A stretch of 64,000 bases of DNA from Paenibacillus xylanilyticus (GTDB lineage: Bacteria; Bacillota; Bacilli; Paenibacillales; Paenibacillaceae). Made by a program: the position numbers and the translations under genes. The notes under the pieces are model-generated. The model had not been told where the DNA came from. It searched no databases and saw nothing but the letters and a program-made list of their open reading frames with translations. Positions 7,582 through 16,807 of the stretch are shown piece after piece; the first letter of the stretch is position 1, and each line of letters begins with the position of its first letter. The DNA lies in assembly GCF_013359935.1 (NCBI RefSeq), contig NZ_JABMCB010000191.1, positions 1 to 64,000 of the forward strand. Reading direction: 5' to 3'.

Positions 7582-8883
7582 ATGAACAAAATTACGTTTC
7601 TCGGTGCGGGCAGCACCGTTTTTGTCAAAAATGTATTGGGTGATGTCATGATGACCGAAGCACTGCAGGATTTTGAATTGGCCTTGTATGATATCGATGC
7701 CGAGCGGTTGAATGATTCGGAGCGACTGCTGACCAGTATGGGTCGTTCTCTCGGAAGCCGTTGTGCTGTAAAAAAATATACGGACCGCAAAGAAGCGCTG
7801 CGCGGTGCCAAATATGTCATTAACGCGATTCAAGTGGGCGGATATAATCCGTGCACGATCACGGACTTTGAAATTCCGAAAAAATACGGTCTGCGTCAGA
7901 CGATTGCCGATACACTCGGCATTGGCGGAATCTTCCGCAATTTGCGTACCATTCCAGTCATGCTCGATTTTGCCCGGGACATGCAGGAAGTGTGCCCTGA
8001 CGCCTGGTTCCTGAACTACACCAATCCCATGGCCGTACTGACCAATGTCATGAACGTGCATGGAGGAATTAAAACGGTAGGTCTGTGCCATAGCGTGCAG
8101 GTATGTGTGCCCCATCTGTTCGAGGCGTTGGGGATGGATCAGACAGGCGTAGTCGCAAAAGTTGCAGGAATCAACCATATGGCTTGGCTGCTGGAAGTGA
8201 CTAAGGATGGCCAGGACCTGTATCCGGAGATTAAACGCCTCGCGAGAGAGAAGCAGAAGGAACAGCATCATGATATGGTGCGTTTCGAGCTGATGAATCG
8301 TTTTGGATACTACGTAACGGAGTCTTCCGAGCATAATGCCGAGTACCACCCTTATTTTATCAAACGTAATTATCCGGAATTGATCGAACGCTTCAACATC
8401 CCGCTGGATGAGTATCCGCGCCGCTGCGTGAACCAGATTGAAGGATGGAAGGAAATGCGCGAGAAGCTGTTTGCCAGTGAAAATATTGAACATACCCGCA
8501 GCCGTGAGTACGCTTCGCACATCATGGAAGCGATGGAAACGGACCGTCCGTACAAAATCGGCGGAAATGTAATGAATACCGGACTGATCACCAACCTGCC
8601 TCGTGAGGCCTGTGTTGAGGTTCCATGTCTCGTCGACGGATCCGGGATTAGCCCAACCTATATCGGCGACCTGCCTCCGCAGCTGGCGGCATTGAACCGT
8701 ACCAATATTAACACCCAACTGCTGACCATTGAAGCAGCCATGACAGGCAAAAAGGAACATATCTATCATGCAGCCATGCTGGATCCACATACCGCCGCCG
8801 AACTATCCATCGATGATATCGTCGCCATGTGTGATGAACTGATCGAGGCCCATGGCGACTGGTTACCGAAATACACATCCTAG
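7582..8883 (+). CDS. melA: alpha-galactosidase, glycoside hydrolase family 4
   Basis: Hydrolyses alpha-galactosides such as melibiose in the cytoplasm by the GH4 mechanism, which uses NAD+ and Mn2+ and proceeds by oxidation at C3. The 433-residue protein starts with the Rossmann motif GAGSTVF (residues 8-14), has NYTNPMA (145-151), the Cys-His pair GLCHS (167-171) for metal binding and GINHMAW (196-202). The Cys-His pair is usual for the alpha-galactosidase/alpha-glucosidase branch and differs from the phospho-beta-glucosidase branch. A GGGAGG box lies about 12 bases upstream. No signal peptide. The divergent AraC regulator probably controls it. Alternative within GH4: alpha-glucuronidase or palatinase-type, less likely. 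Confidence 0.88.
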   Translation: MNKITFLGAGSTVFVKNVLGDVMMTEALQDFELALYDIDAERLNDSERLLTSMGRSLGSRCAVKKYTDRKEALRGAKYVINAIQVGGYNPCTITDFEIPKKYGLRQTIADTLGIGGIFRNLRTIPVMLDFARDMQEVCPDAWFLNYTNPMAVLTNVMNVHGGIKTVGLCHSVQVCVPHLFEALGMDQTGVVAKVAGINHMAWLLEVTKDGQDLYPEIKRLAREKQKEQHHDMVRFELMNRFGYYVTESSEHNAEYHPYFIKRNYPELIERFNIPLDEYPRRCVNQIEGWKEMREKLFASENIEHTRSREYASHIMEAMETDRPYKIGGNVMNTGLITNLPREACVEVPCLVDGSGISPTYIGDLPPQLAALNRTNINTQLLTIEAAMTGKKEHIYHAAMLDPHTAAELSIDDIVAMCDELIEAHGDWLPKYTS

Positions 8884-8908
8884 TGCCTAAGAAGTCTTGA
8901 TGATCAGG

Positions 8909-8955
8909 AAAGCGCCGAAGTCCTCTGTAATCCCAGGAGGCTCCGGCGCTTTTAT
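8909..8955. terminator. bidirectional terminator between melA and kdpE
   Basis: AAAGCGCCG (8909-8917) pairs with CGGCGCTTT (8944-8952), with inner pairing and T/A tracts on both sides. It serves the converging melA and kdp transcripts. Confidence 0.8.
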
Positions 8956-8980
8956 TGAATGCACCTTATTACTTTTTTGT

Positions 8981-9679
8981 CTAATCCTGAAGCAAAAAGC
9001 GATAGCCAATCCCTGGCTCGGTCTGGATAAACCGCGGCTGCGTAGGATCCTCCTTTAATTTTTTGCGCAGATGACCCACATAGACCCGCAGATAATGACT
9101 ATCCGATTCGTGATGATGCCCGCCCCACACCTGCTGCAGCAGCTGGCGTTGGGTAATGATTTTTCCGGCGTTGGAAGCAAGAACCTTGAGCATGTCGTAT
9201 TCCGTTGGTGTTAATTTGATCGGCAAACCGTCCAGCTCCACCTGCCTTTGTGCCAGATCCATGGTGAGGGACCCGAAACGCAGTACAGGTTCATCCGTTG
9301 TTCTGGCCACGTGGCGGAGTGCAACCCGAATTCGGGCAACCAGTTCTCCCATGCCAAACGGCTTGGTTACATAATCATCGGCTCCGCCGTCAAGCGCAGC
9401 AATTTTGTCTTCCTCGCGTTCCTTCGCGGTCAGTACAATAATGGGCACCTGGGACCATTCGCGGACACGATGCAGCACATCCATTCCCGACATTCCAGGC
9501 AGACCCAGATCAAGAACGATCAGATCCGGATGAACGATACTGGCCTGAATGACAGCCTCTTCCCCATCTCCACATTCGTGAATTTCGAATTGATGTGCCT
9601 GCAGAGTCACCTTCAACAGTTTGCGGATCTGTGGTTCATCATCTATAACCAGTATGCGTGCGCCTTGCGGTGACGTCAT
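8981..9679 (-). CDS. kdpE: response regulator KdpE, OmpR family
   Basis: DNA-binding output of the potassium-limitation two-component system. From ATG at 9679, one base after the stop of the kinase gene and behind GAGAGG, the protein has 232 residues. The receiver domain (1-120) contains the acidic pair DD at 13-14, the phospho-acceptor Asp57 in LIVLDLGLPG, and the conserved TKPF lysine near 107. The C-terminal winged helix (about 130-230) has the OmpR-type end YLRVYVGHLRKKL and GIGYRF. It is the last gene of the kdp run. It probably binds the T-rich operator at 18811-18834 to activate the operon. Confidence 0.93.
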   Translation of the reverse strand: MTSPQGARILVIDDEPQIRKLLKVTLQAHQFEIHECGDGEEAVIQASIVHPDLIVLDLGLPGMSGMDVLHRVREWSQVPIIVLTAKEREEDKIAALDGGADDYVTKPFGMGELVARIRVALRHVARTTDEPVLRFGSLTMDLAQRQVELDGLPIKLTPTEYDMLKVLASNAGKIITQRQLLQQVWGGHHHESDSHYLRVYVGHLRKKLKEDPTQPRFIQTEPGIGYRFLLQD

Positions 9680-9680
9680 G

Positions 9681-11273
9681 TTACTCAACCTCTCCTTGTT
9701 CCATATAGGGAAATAATGCATCTGGCACTTCCATCGGTAAACAGATGCTTACTCTTGTTCCGCCTCCTGGATTGGGCTCTGTTCCAATCGTTCCTCCGTG
9801 GACTTCGACAATTCCTTTGCATATGGCCAGTCCCAGCCCTGTGCCCGTAACATGCCGGGAGGATTCCGACCGGTAAAACTTTTCAAATATCCGCTCCCTG
9901 TCTATATCAGGGATACCAATACCTGCATCGGCCACCACGATGGTCAGCTTGGCATTGTTCTCATCTACCGTAACGGTAATTACAATCTCGCTATAATCAG
10001 GAGAGTATTTAATGGCATTGCTGACGACATTGACCAGTACTTGTTCCAGTAAAATTTCATCACCACATATAAATGACGGTTGTTCAGGCAAATCCACACG
10101 AATGGTGCGGTGCTTGCTGAATTCCCGAACCTGCACCAATACCACACTGATCATGTCTCCCACGTCACACCATTTCCTTCGCAGCTGCAGCATGCCGCTC
10201 TCCAGTTTCACCATGCCCAGCAGATTGGTCACCAGCCGGTTCATGCGCATGGCACCATCCCGGATGTTGCCCGTCAACTCTTTCCGATCCTCGGGGGTAA
10301 AAATGGCGTCATTTTCGATCAATCCTGTAGCGGACCCGATTATTGCAGTTAAGGGTGTTCGCAGTTCGTGAGACACGGAGTCCAGCAAGGCTGTGCGAAT
10401 CCGCTCTGATTCAGCCGTTAGCTGTGCAAGCCTCGCTTCCTCCGCGAGTTTTACACGAGCAATCGCACTGGCAGCCAGTCCTCCACAAGCCTCCAGCAAT
10501 TGCAGTTGTTCCCGCTGTTCCTGGACATCACCGGTTTCCATACGGACTGCAAGCACGCCGTGAATCTGGTTTTCCGTACGCAAGGGTACGTATAGACCGG
10601 ACGATTCCCGCAGGCTGGAAGATCCTCTTCCGGCGGTTTCACCAGTTCTATACACCCATTTGGCAATCGCGATTTCCGACTCCTCTTCACCCCAGCTAGC
10701 GGTAACATGATCCTCAGCGGATGTCGTTATTGTCAGTTCACCATGAGCGTCCGGCAAATATACCGCAGCCTCGGTACCAAGTGTGTGCGATACCTGGTTT
10801 GCAATATGGTTCAGCAGGGTGTCCAGATCGGTAACGGCCGTCATCTGGCGGCTTAGCGCATACAATGAATTCGTTGTGGCTTCGCGCTGCCTTACCATCT
10901 CCAGCTGCTGCCGCAAACGGCTGGAAAGTGTCGCGGTTAACACGGCTACTGCCAAATACACCCCAAAAGAAAAAATATATCGCAGATCCGCAACGGTAAA
11001 ACTGAGATTCGGAGGCACAAAAAAGAAGTCAAACATCAGAACACTCAGACTTGCTGCGTAGATTGCCGGTCCCAGCCCCCAGAAGACCGCACTCACCAAA
11101 ATGGGAAACAGGTAAATAAGCGATACGTTAACCAGATCATTACTCATGCCAATGACATGAAGCAGAGGGGTTAACAAGGTAATTCCAATCGTGACCCATA
11201 TATATTTGGGAACCCGGTGCACACGGGTTAATCCTTCTTCCACCTTGGTTCGTTCAGACACCGTACTTTTCAC
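9681..11273 (-). CDS. kdpD: KdpD C-terminal half: membrane sensor histidine kinase
   Basis: This 530-residue protein corresponds to only the C-terminal part of E. coli KdpD (894 residues). It has four closely spaced membrane segments (about 22-115, DUF4118 type), a GAF domain (about 140-275), the HisKA box with His302 in SVSHELRTPL, and an ATPase domain with VVSNAIKYSP, DAGIGIP and GTGLGLAICKG. It starts with GTG overlapping the TGA of the upstream sensor gene by four bases, so the two halves are probably made together. It should phosphorylate KdpE when potassium is low. The missing N-terminal Kdp sensor and USP domains are on the gene 11270-13609. Confidence 0.92.
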   Translation of the reverse strand: MKSTVSERTKVEEGLTRVHRVPKYIWVTIGITLLTPLLHVIGMSNDLVNVSLIYLFPILVSAVFWGLGPAIYAASLSVLMFDFFFVPPNLSFTVADLRYIFSFGVYLAVAVLTATLSSRLRQQLEMVRQREATTNSLYALSRQMTAVTDLDTLLNHIANQVSHTLGTEAAVYLPDAHGELTITTSAEDHVTASWGEEESEIAIAKWVYRTGETAGRGSSSLRESSGLYVPLRTENQIHGVLAVRMETGDVQEQREQLQLLEACGGLAASAIARVKLAEEARLAQLTAESERIRTALLDSVSHELRTPLTAIIGSATGLIENDAIFTPEDRKELTGNIRDGAMRMNRLVTNLLGMVKLESGMLQLRRKWCDVGDMISVVLVQVREFSKHRTIRVDLPEQPSFICGDEILLEQVLVNVVSNAIKYSPDYSEIVITVTVDENNAKLTIVVADAGIGIPDIDRERIFEKFYRSESSRHVTGTGLGLAICKGIVEVHGGTIGTEPNPGGGTRVSICLPMEVPDALFPYMEQGEVE

Positions 11274-13609
11274 ATCCCGCTAGGATCATAATTATAATCT
11301 GCAACTATCAATACATCCATATGTCTGGACAATTGGACAAGCCTGTGGACCACCGACCCGGCACCCCTATAGCCATTCAGCCACCAGAGCCTTTTCGCTT
11401 GACCAACCACCAGCTGCGTTGCCTTCGCTTCCGCTGCCTTGCTTGTCAAAATGACCGGCACTTCGCTCAGTCTCCGACTGTGATGAATATGAAATTGGCC
11501 GCCCAGCCTCTCAGTTAACTGTTTCAGTACTTCCAGCTGACACTTTGCTTCATCACTCATGGCCCTGCCTACATGGACATGATGTACATGCCAAACGGCC
11601 TTCAACCGATAGGCGGTGCGGAATCCGCGACGAATTAGCCGCTCCGCTTGTTTGTCACTGCTTACACAGACAAAAACTACTTCTTGTCTCCGCCAAGGAC
11701 CCCGGAGTGCACTTTTGCGTTCCTGCGCTTCCAACCGCTCATCCACATCGTCGGCCAGTTCACGTAGGGCAAGCTCCCGCAATGCAATCAGATTACCGAT
11801 GCGAAAGAAGTTCGCAAGGGCCTGCTCCACCTTGGCTGCTGCATAGATTTTACCCTCCCGCATGCGCTGCCGCAAGGCCCGTGGAGCGACATCGATCAAC
11901 TGTACCTCATCCGCCATCTGCAGAATCTGATCCGGCACCGTTTCCCGGACCCGAATGCCCGTAATATGCTCCACTGCATCATTCAGGCTTTCGAGATGCT
12001 GCACGTTGACCGTCGTAATTACCGAGATGCCTGCATCTAGCAGCTGCAGCACATCTTCGTAGCGCTTTTGGTGTATACTTCCGGGCACATTGGTATGTGC
12101 CAGTTCATCCACCAGCACCACTTCCGGACATAGATGAAGAATAGCCTGCGTATCCATCTCCTCCAGAGCTACTCCCTGATAGATCCGACTCATGCGTGGT
12201 ATAACGGAAAGCTGCCCAATCTGTTCCATCGTCCCGGCCCGATTGTGCGTCTCCAGCAAGCCGATCCGGACATCAATGCCTTTGCGGAGCAGATCATTCC
12301 CTTCCCGCAGCATCATATAGGTTTTGCCTACACCGGGGGCTGCGCCGATGTACACCTTGAATTGGCCGCGCCGAATTTGGCCGATCTGTTTTTTCATTTC
12401 CTGTTCGCTTAATCTGCGATAGGTTGTGCTCCGGGTATACGGCAATTTTGCCGGGAGCACCCGTTCACCATCCAGCTCGGTCCGATCTGCCAGCAGGAAC
12501 AGGTCGACTCCCTGCAATCTGTGCAGGAGCGAATTGATGACTGAACCTTGCCATAGCTCCTGCCAGCGGGTATGCCGCGAGTGCCCCATTACAATACGGG
12601 TAATCTGGTGCTGAGCTGCATAACGTGCCAGGGTCGATGGAATCGTGCGGCGGTGTGTCATAGACAATTCCTCGAATGCTCCTCCGAACTTCTCCACCAG
12701 CTTGATCATGTTACGGCGAAAAACAGCAGCCTCCTTGGTTAGCACCTGCTTCCTGTCGCGAAAAGTCACCACGCATAAATCCCCATTCAGTCTCTTGGCA
12801 ATCTGTTGTCCCCGCCGAATGTAGATGGATCCGTTCCAGTGATATTGGGTCGATACCAGAACCCGTTCCATGATGCCTATTGTCATGGTGATCCCCATCT
12901 CTTCCCGGTGTTCACGCAGCGATTCATTGACCCCTTCGGCAACCAGTTTTAGTGCCAGTTCCCGCAAAATGCCCAGATTACCTTGCCTAAACACTGCTTC
13001 TCCCTCGTGACCTTTCAGATGTCCTTCAGCAAGCCGGGCCAACACCGTTTCCGGTGTGACATCGATCAGCTTCACTTCATCGGCCAATTCAAGGGTACCC
13101 GCAGGAACCGTATGCTCAGCTGCAACGCCTGTGAGTTTCCGGGCCAGTTGGGTATAACCCTCCAGCTCGTAGACATTGACCGTGGTGATCACGCTGATAT
13201 TGTGCTGCAGCAAATACTGAATATCCTCCAGCCTGGTCGCGTGAAAAGCCCCTTCCCGGTTTCTATGCGCCAGTCCGTCGACGAGCACCACTTCCGGGTT
13301 GCGCTCCAGCAGAGCCTCCAGATTCAAATCCTTCATCTCCATGCCATCTCTCTGCCGGTGCCAATGGATACTCGGAATTCGCTCCAGCTCACCAAGCTGT
13401 TCCACAGTCTCGGGTCTCTGCATGGTCGACACAGCGCAGATGACCACATCGATGCCTTGCTGGCGCAGCGTGTTTCCTTCTCTTAACATATGATATGTCT
13501 TACCAGAGCCGCTGACCGGACCGATGTAGATGGTGAGCGTACCCTGCTGCAGCTTCGTAATCATCTTCAGAATGTCCTCCGGCGATTTGCGCTTGAAGCC
13601 GTCACCCAT
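11270..13609 (-). CDS. KdpD N-terminal sensor protein with two tandem KdpD-USP modules
   Basis: This 779-residue cytosolic protein has no membrane segment and no kinase domain. It holds the KdpD N-terminal module twice. Copy 2 is canonical: P-loop GAAPGVGKT (422-430), Walker B region LVDELAHTNVPG (499-510) and a USP domain (about 643-775). Copy 1 is divergent: P-loop GPVSGSGKT (30-38) and LVDGLAHRNREG (109-120), where the usual Glu is Gly, followed by its own USP domain (about 245-380). In single-gene KdpD this part senses ATP, potassium and, in Staphylococcus, c-di-AMP; these roles are known for the family, not shown here. ATG at 13609 is chosen with GGAAGGGGG ahead. It overlaps the kinase gene by four bases. 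Confidence 0.88.
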   Translation of the reverse strand: MGDGFKRKSPEDILKMITKLQQGTLTIYIGPVSGSGKTYHMLREGNTLRQQGIDVVICAVSTMQRPETVEQLGELERIPSIHWHRQRDGMEMKDLNLEALLERNPEVVLVDGLAHRNREGAFHATRLEDIQYLLQHNISVITTVNVYELEGYTQLARKLTGVAAEHTVPAGTLELADEVKLIDVTPETVLARLAEGHLKGHEGEAVFRQGNLGILRELALKLVAEGVNESLREHREEMGITMTIGIMERVLVSTQYHWNGSIYIRRGQQIAKRLNGDLCVVTFRDRKQVLTKEAAVFRRNMIKLVEKFGGAFEELSMTHRRTIPSTLARYAAQHQITRIVMGHSRHTRWQELWQGSVINSLLHRLQGVDLFLLADRTELDGERVLPAKLPYTRSTTYRRLSEQEMKKQIGQIRRGQFKVYIGAAPGVGKTYMMLREGNDLLRKGIDVRIGLLETHNRAGTMEQIGQLSVIPRMSRIYQGVALEEMDTQAILHLCPEVVLVDELAHTNVPGSIHQKRYEDVLQLLDAGISVITTVNVQHLESLNDAVEHITGIRVRETVPDQILQMADEVQLIDVAPRALRQRMREGKIYAAAKVEQALANFFRIGNLIALRELALRELADDVDERLEAQERKSALRGPWRRQEVVFVCVSSDKQAERLIRRGFRTAYRLKAVWHVHHVHVGRAMSDEAKCQLEVLKQLTERLGGQFHIHHSRRLSEVPVILTSKAAEAKATQLVVGQAKRLWWLNGYRGAGSVVHRLVQLSRHMDVLIVADYNYDPSGM

Positions 13610-13811
13610 CCGCTTATTCCCCCTTCCCACGCCTTGGATCAAAAATGGAGAAAGCCCCCTCCGAAACCTGGAAGAAGGCCAAGTATAGCTGAACGACAGT
13701 GATTCACATATACATCTCTGCATTTTGATTAGGGATAGGGCTCTGACCCTGTGGCTATGCTCCACTATAAATTCATCGTTTATCGCCTTAAGGTCAGGGC
13801 CGTTCCCGCAA

Positions 13812-14372
13812 TTATTTCAGCTCTGCTGCCAGCGCCAGATTCAGCGCAGTCACGTTCACACGCGGCTCACCGAATATGCCGAGTTGGCGTCCCTGAATAT
13901 GAGCTTCCACGAGTTTTGAGAGCTGCTGCTCACTAAGGCCAGTCGCCTGACTAATCCGCGGAATCTGCGCCTTGGCTGCTTCTGGCGAAAGGTCCGGATC
14001 AAGACCTGATCCTGATCCGGTCACCAGGTCCGCAGGAATTTGCTGCAATGCCGGATTTTCCTGTCTGAGCTGGGCTGCCTTCTCTGTTATCTCGCCAATA
14101 TACTCCTCCGAAGCGACGGCCCGATTGGAGCCTGCCGATGTCGTTGGATCATAACCTGCGCTCGATGCCCGGGGCTGGAACATGGCCGGCGATTTCACTT
14201 CCTGTGCCAGCAGCGATGAACCGATGACTTTCCCATTTTGCGTAATCAGGCTGCCTCCAGCCTCGGTGGGAAAGAGCAGCTGTGCCGCAGCAGTCGTCAC
14301 CAGCGGATACACCACGCCGCAGATCAGCATAAGGAGGATGGATAAGCGGATGGCAGGCAGTATTGTTTTCAT
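13812..14372 (-). CDS. kdpC: potassium-transporting ATPase subunit C
   Basis: KdpC of 186 residues, one N-terminal membrane helix (about 5-28) and an extracytoplasmic domain that raises potassium affinity and stabilises the KdpFABC complex. Family motifs are present: GVVYPL, GSSLLAQ, FQPRASSAGYDP, DLVTGSGSGLDPDLSPEAA and VNVTALNLAL. The ATG at 14372 is preferred over a GTG nine bases upstream because of spacing to the weak AGGA box. Unusually, it is separated from kdpB by 223 bases containing a hairpin repeat. The next gene, the sensor, begins about 200 bases downstream. Confidence 0.93.
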   Translation of the reverse strand: MKTILPAIRLSILLMLICGVVYPLVTTAAAQLLFPTEAGGSLITQNGKVIGSSLLAQEVKSPAMFQPRASSAGYDPTTSAGSNRAVASEEYIGEITEKAAQLRQENPALQQIPADLVTGSGSGLDPDLSPEAAKAQIPRISQATGLSEQQLSKLVEAHIQGRQLGIFGEPRVNVTALNLALAAELK

Positions 14373-14430
14373 ATCAGTCACATCCTGAATTTGTTATTGG
14401 TAAATTTGAATCAATTTCTTACACTAGCGC

Positions 14431-14566
14431 ACTGCGCGGTCAGAACAACCTTCCGATCGCTGTTACCCCCAGATTTTTTGATCACAATTCCCAAGGTGAA
14501 AATATGGGGATAAAGGCGAACGCTTCGCTTCTCCAGGTTTTTTCTGCCCTCTCCGTTATCGTGTAA
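14431..14566 (+). repeat. dispersed hairpin repeat, copy A (between kdpB and kdpC)
   Basis: The element runs ACTGCGCGGTCAGAACAACC ... GCGAACGCTTCGCTTCTCC ... CTGCCCTCTCCGTTATCGTG. The centre is an inverted repeat (CCCCAGATTTT against AAAATATGGGG). Closely similar sequence is found at 36930-37066, 38345-38473 and 48983-49145, all in the same orientation and all between genes. It is non-coding; open frames through it only share repeat-derived peptides. I know no name for it. Confidence 0.85.
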
Positions 14567-14595
14567 AAGGGAATTCCAATTTGTATGGGTTAGTA

Positions 14596-16740
14596 TCACA
14601 CCAGATGAAGCCCCGAAAGGATCAGGTCAATCAGCTTGATCCCGATAAACGGCACAATCACGCCACCCACGCCATAGATCAACACATTACGTCCGAGCAG
14701 CCGCTCGGCTGACATGGCTCGGTACTTCACACCCTTCATGGCAATTGGAATCAGCAGCGGAATAATGATTGCGTTAAAAATAAGTGCCGACAGAATGGCC
14801 GATTGCGGTGACGCCAGATTCATAATATTCAACGCCTGGAGCTGCGGCATGGCCACAATAAACATGGCCGGGATAATGGCAAAGTATTTTGCAATATCGT
14901 TCGATATCGAAAAGGTTGTCAGCGCGCCGCGTGTAATCAGCAGCTGCTTCCCAATGGAGACAACCGACAGCAGCTTGGTCGGGTCGGAGTCCAGGTCAAT
15001 CATGTTGGCCGCTTCCTTGGCCGCCATGGTACCCGAATTCATCGCAAGGCCCACATCGGCCTGCGCCAGGGCAGGCGCATCATTGGTACCGTCGCCGGTC
15101 ATGGCGACGAGCTTGCCCGCCTGCTGCTCTTTTTTGATCGCAGTAATCTTGTCTTCCGGCTTCGCTTCAGCAATAAAGTCATCCACGCCCGCTTCCAGGG
15201 CAATCGTAGCCGCCGTAAGTGGGTTGTCACCTGTACACATGATCGTTTTGATGCCCATGGATCGCATCTCAGCGAATTTTTCCTTCAGTCCGGGCTTCAC
15301 CGTATCCTTCAGATAGATTACACCGTAAATCCGGTCATCGATCGCAACGGCAAGCGGTGTGCCCCCAGCCTTGGCAATGCGATTAGCGATGTCATCCAGA
15401 TCGGCGGGAATTCGCCCACTACGTGAGACAATATGGCGCTTGATGGCATCCACTGCACCCTTCCGAATCTGCGTTCCGCTGCCGAGGTTGAGACCGGACA
15501 TCCGAGTCTCGGCTGTAAACTCCACATTTTCCGCACCTGCATACTCCTGCTCCATCCAGCTCTCACCCTGCTTGCCAGCAAGCTCCACCACGGAGCGCCC
15601 TTCCGGTGTCTCGTCTCGTACCGAAGCCTGCAGCGCCGCCCGGGTCATCTCCTGCACAGTTACACCCTGAACGGGGACAAACTCGGATGCCATGCGGTTC
15701 CCGTACGTAATCGTTCCGGTTTTGTCGAGAATTAATGTATCAATATCCCCTGCTGCTTCCACCGCTTTCCCTGACATGGCGAGTACGTTGAACTGGGTGA
15801 CTCGGTCCATCCCCGCAATCCCAATGGCAGACAGCAATCCGCCAATCGTTGTCGGAATCAGGCAAACCAGCAGCGCAATCAGTGTAGCCAGATCAAGCTG
15901 TATTCCGAGGTAATTTGCCATCGGCACCATCGTCAGGATGACGATCAGGAAGATCAGGGTCAACACGGCCAGCAGGGTGGTCAGCGCAATTTCATTCGGT
16001 GTTTTCTGGCGCTGTGCACCCTCGACCAGAGAAATCATTCGGTCCAGAAACGATTCTCCCGGATCGGTCTGCACACGGATGACGATGTAATCGGAAGTTA
16101 CCCGCGTGCCTCCCGTAACGGAAGAGAAATCACCGCCAGCTTCCTTAATGACGGGAGCAGACTCACCTGTGATGGCCGATTCATCGATGGAGGCCAACCC
16201 TTCGATAATCTCACCGTCCGTGGGAATCAGTTCTCCCGCTTCCACACGGACGATATCTCCTTTTTTCAATTGGGCCCCGGATACTTGCTTGGTTGTTCCA
16301 TCCTTCTGCACCAATTTTGCAGTCGTATCTGATTTCGTCTTGCGCAGCGTATCTGCCTGGGCTCTGCCTCGTCCTTCAGCCAGCGCCTCGGCAAAATTCG
16401 CAAATAGCAAGGTAAACAACAAAATGAGAAACACCGCAATGTTGTATCCCCGACCGGCTTCCGATGCAACAAAAAGATCTGGATTGATACATAACAGCAA
16501 TGTGATGAACGTACCGATTTCCACGATAAACATGACGGGATTTTTGATCATGACGACCGGATTAAGCTTCTTGAAGGCGTCCAGAGACGCCTGACGCACG
16601 ATATCCCCGCTTATTGTCCTCTTGGGTTGACGATGATGTTGGGGACCACTGTCCTTCCCCACACCCTTGCCAGTTGGTTTAAACGTTTCTTGATCTATTC
16701 CTTCCACCCTATGTTCCTTCTTTCGCTCTATCGCTGCCAT
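14596..16740 (-). CDS. kdpB: potassium-transporting P-type ATPase subunit B
   Basis: Catalytic subunit of the high-affinity potassium pump, 714 residues. It has the phosphorylation motif DKTGT (Asp339), the TGES dephosphorylation motif (191-194; its Ser is the inhibitory phosphorylation site known in E. coli), and [11 protein letters not shown] of the hinge. Seven membrane segments are expected. The N-terminus carries a Lys/Arg-rich extension of about 45 residues before the first helix. GGAGGTG lies about 11 bases before the ATG. kdpA lies 67 bases upstream, and kdpC lies 223 bases downstream past repeat copy A. Confidence 0.96.
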   Translation of the reverse strand: MAAIERKKEHRVEGIDQETFKPTGKGVGKDSGPQHHRQPKRTISGDIVRQASLDAFKKLNPVVMIKNPVMFIVEIGTFITLLLCINPDLFVASEAGRGYNIAVFLILLFTLLFANFAEALAEGRGRAQADTLRKTKSDTTAKLVQKDGTTKQVSGAQLKKGDIVRVEAGELIPTDGEIIEGLASIDESAITGESAPVIKEAGGDFSSVTGGTRVTSDYIVIRVQTDPGESFLDRMISLVEGAQRQKTPNEIALTTLLAVLTLIFLIVILTMVPMANYLGIQLDLATLIALLVCLIPTTIGGLLSAIGIAGMDRVTQFNVLAMSGKAVEAAGDIDTLILDKTGTITYGNRMASEFVPVQGVTVQEMTRAALQASVRDETPEGRSVVELAGKQGESWMEQEYAGAENVEFTAETRMSGLNLGSGTQIRKGAVDAIKRHIVSRSGRIPADLDDIANRIAKAGGTPLAVAIDDRIYGVIYLKDTVKPGLKEKFAEMRSMGIKTIMCTGDNPLTAATIALEAGVDDFIAEAKPEDKITAIKKEQQAGKLVAMTGDGTNDAPALAQADVGLAMNSGTMAAKEAANMIDLDSDPTKLLSVVSIGKQLLITRGALTTFSISNDIAKYFAIIPAMFIVAMPQLQALNIMNLASPQSAILSALIFNAIIIPLLIPIAMKGVKYRAMSAERLLGRNVLIYGVGGVIVPFIGIKLIDLILSGLHLV

Positions 16741-16807
16741 TATCTTCGTGCACCTCCATGCTTGACGTCCTTTCTATACTCTCCGTAACCTCTCCATACG
16801 CCGTCCA

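Noticed and set aside
7558-8790. Long open frame on the minus strand opposite melA (about 410 codons)
   Set aside because: It is an antisense shadow of a clear GH4 gene; the translation has no family features and no ribosome binding site.
14363-14599. Small frames on both strands across repeat copy A
   Set aside because: The peptide GIKANASLLQVFSALSV recurs at copy C, showing it is translated repeat sequence rather than protein.
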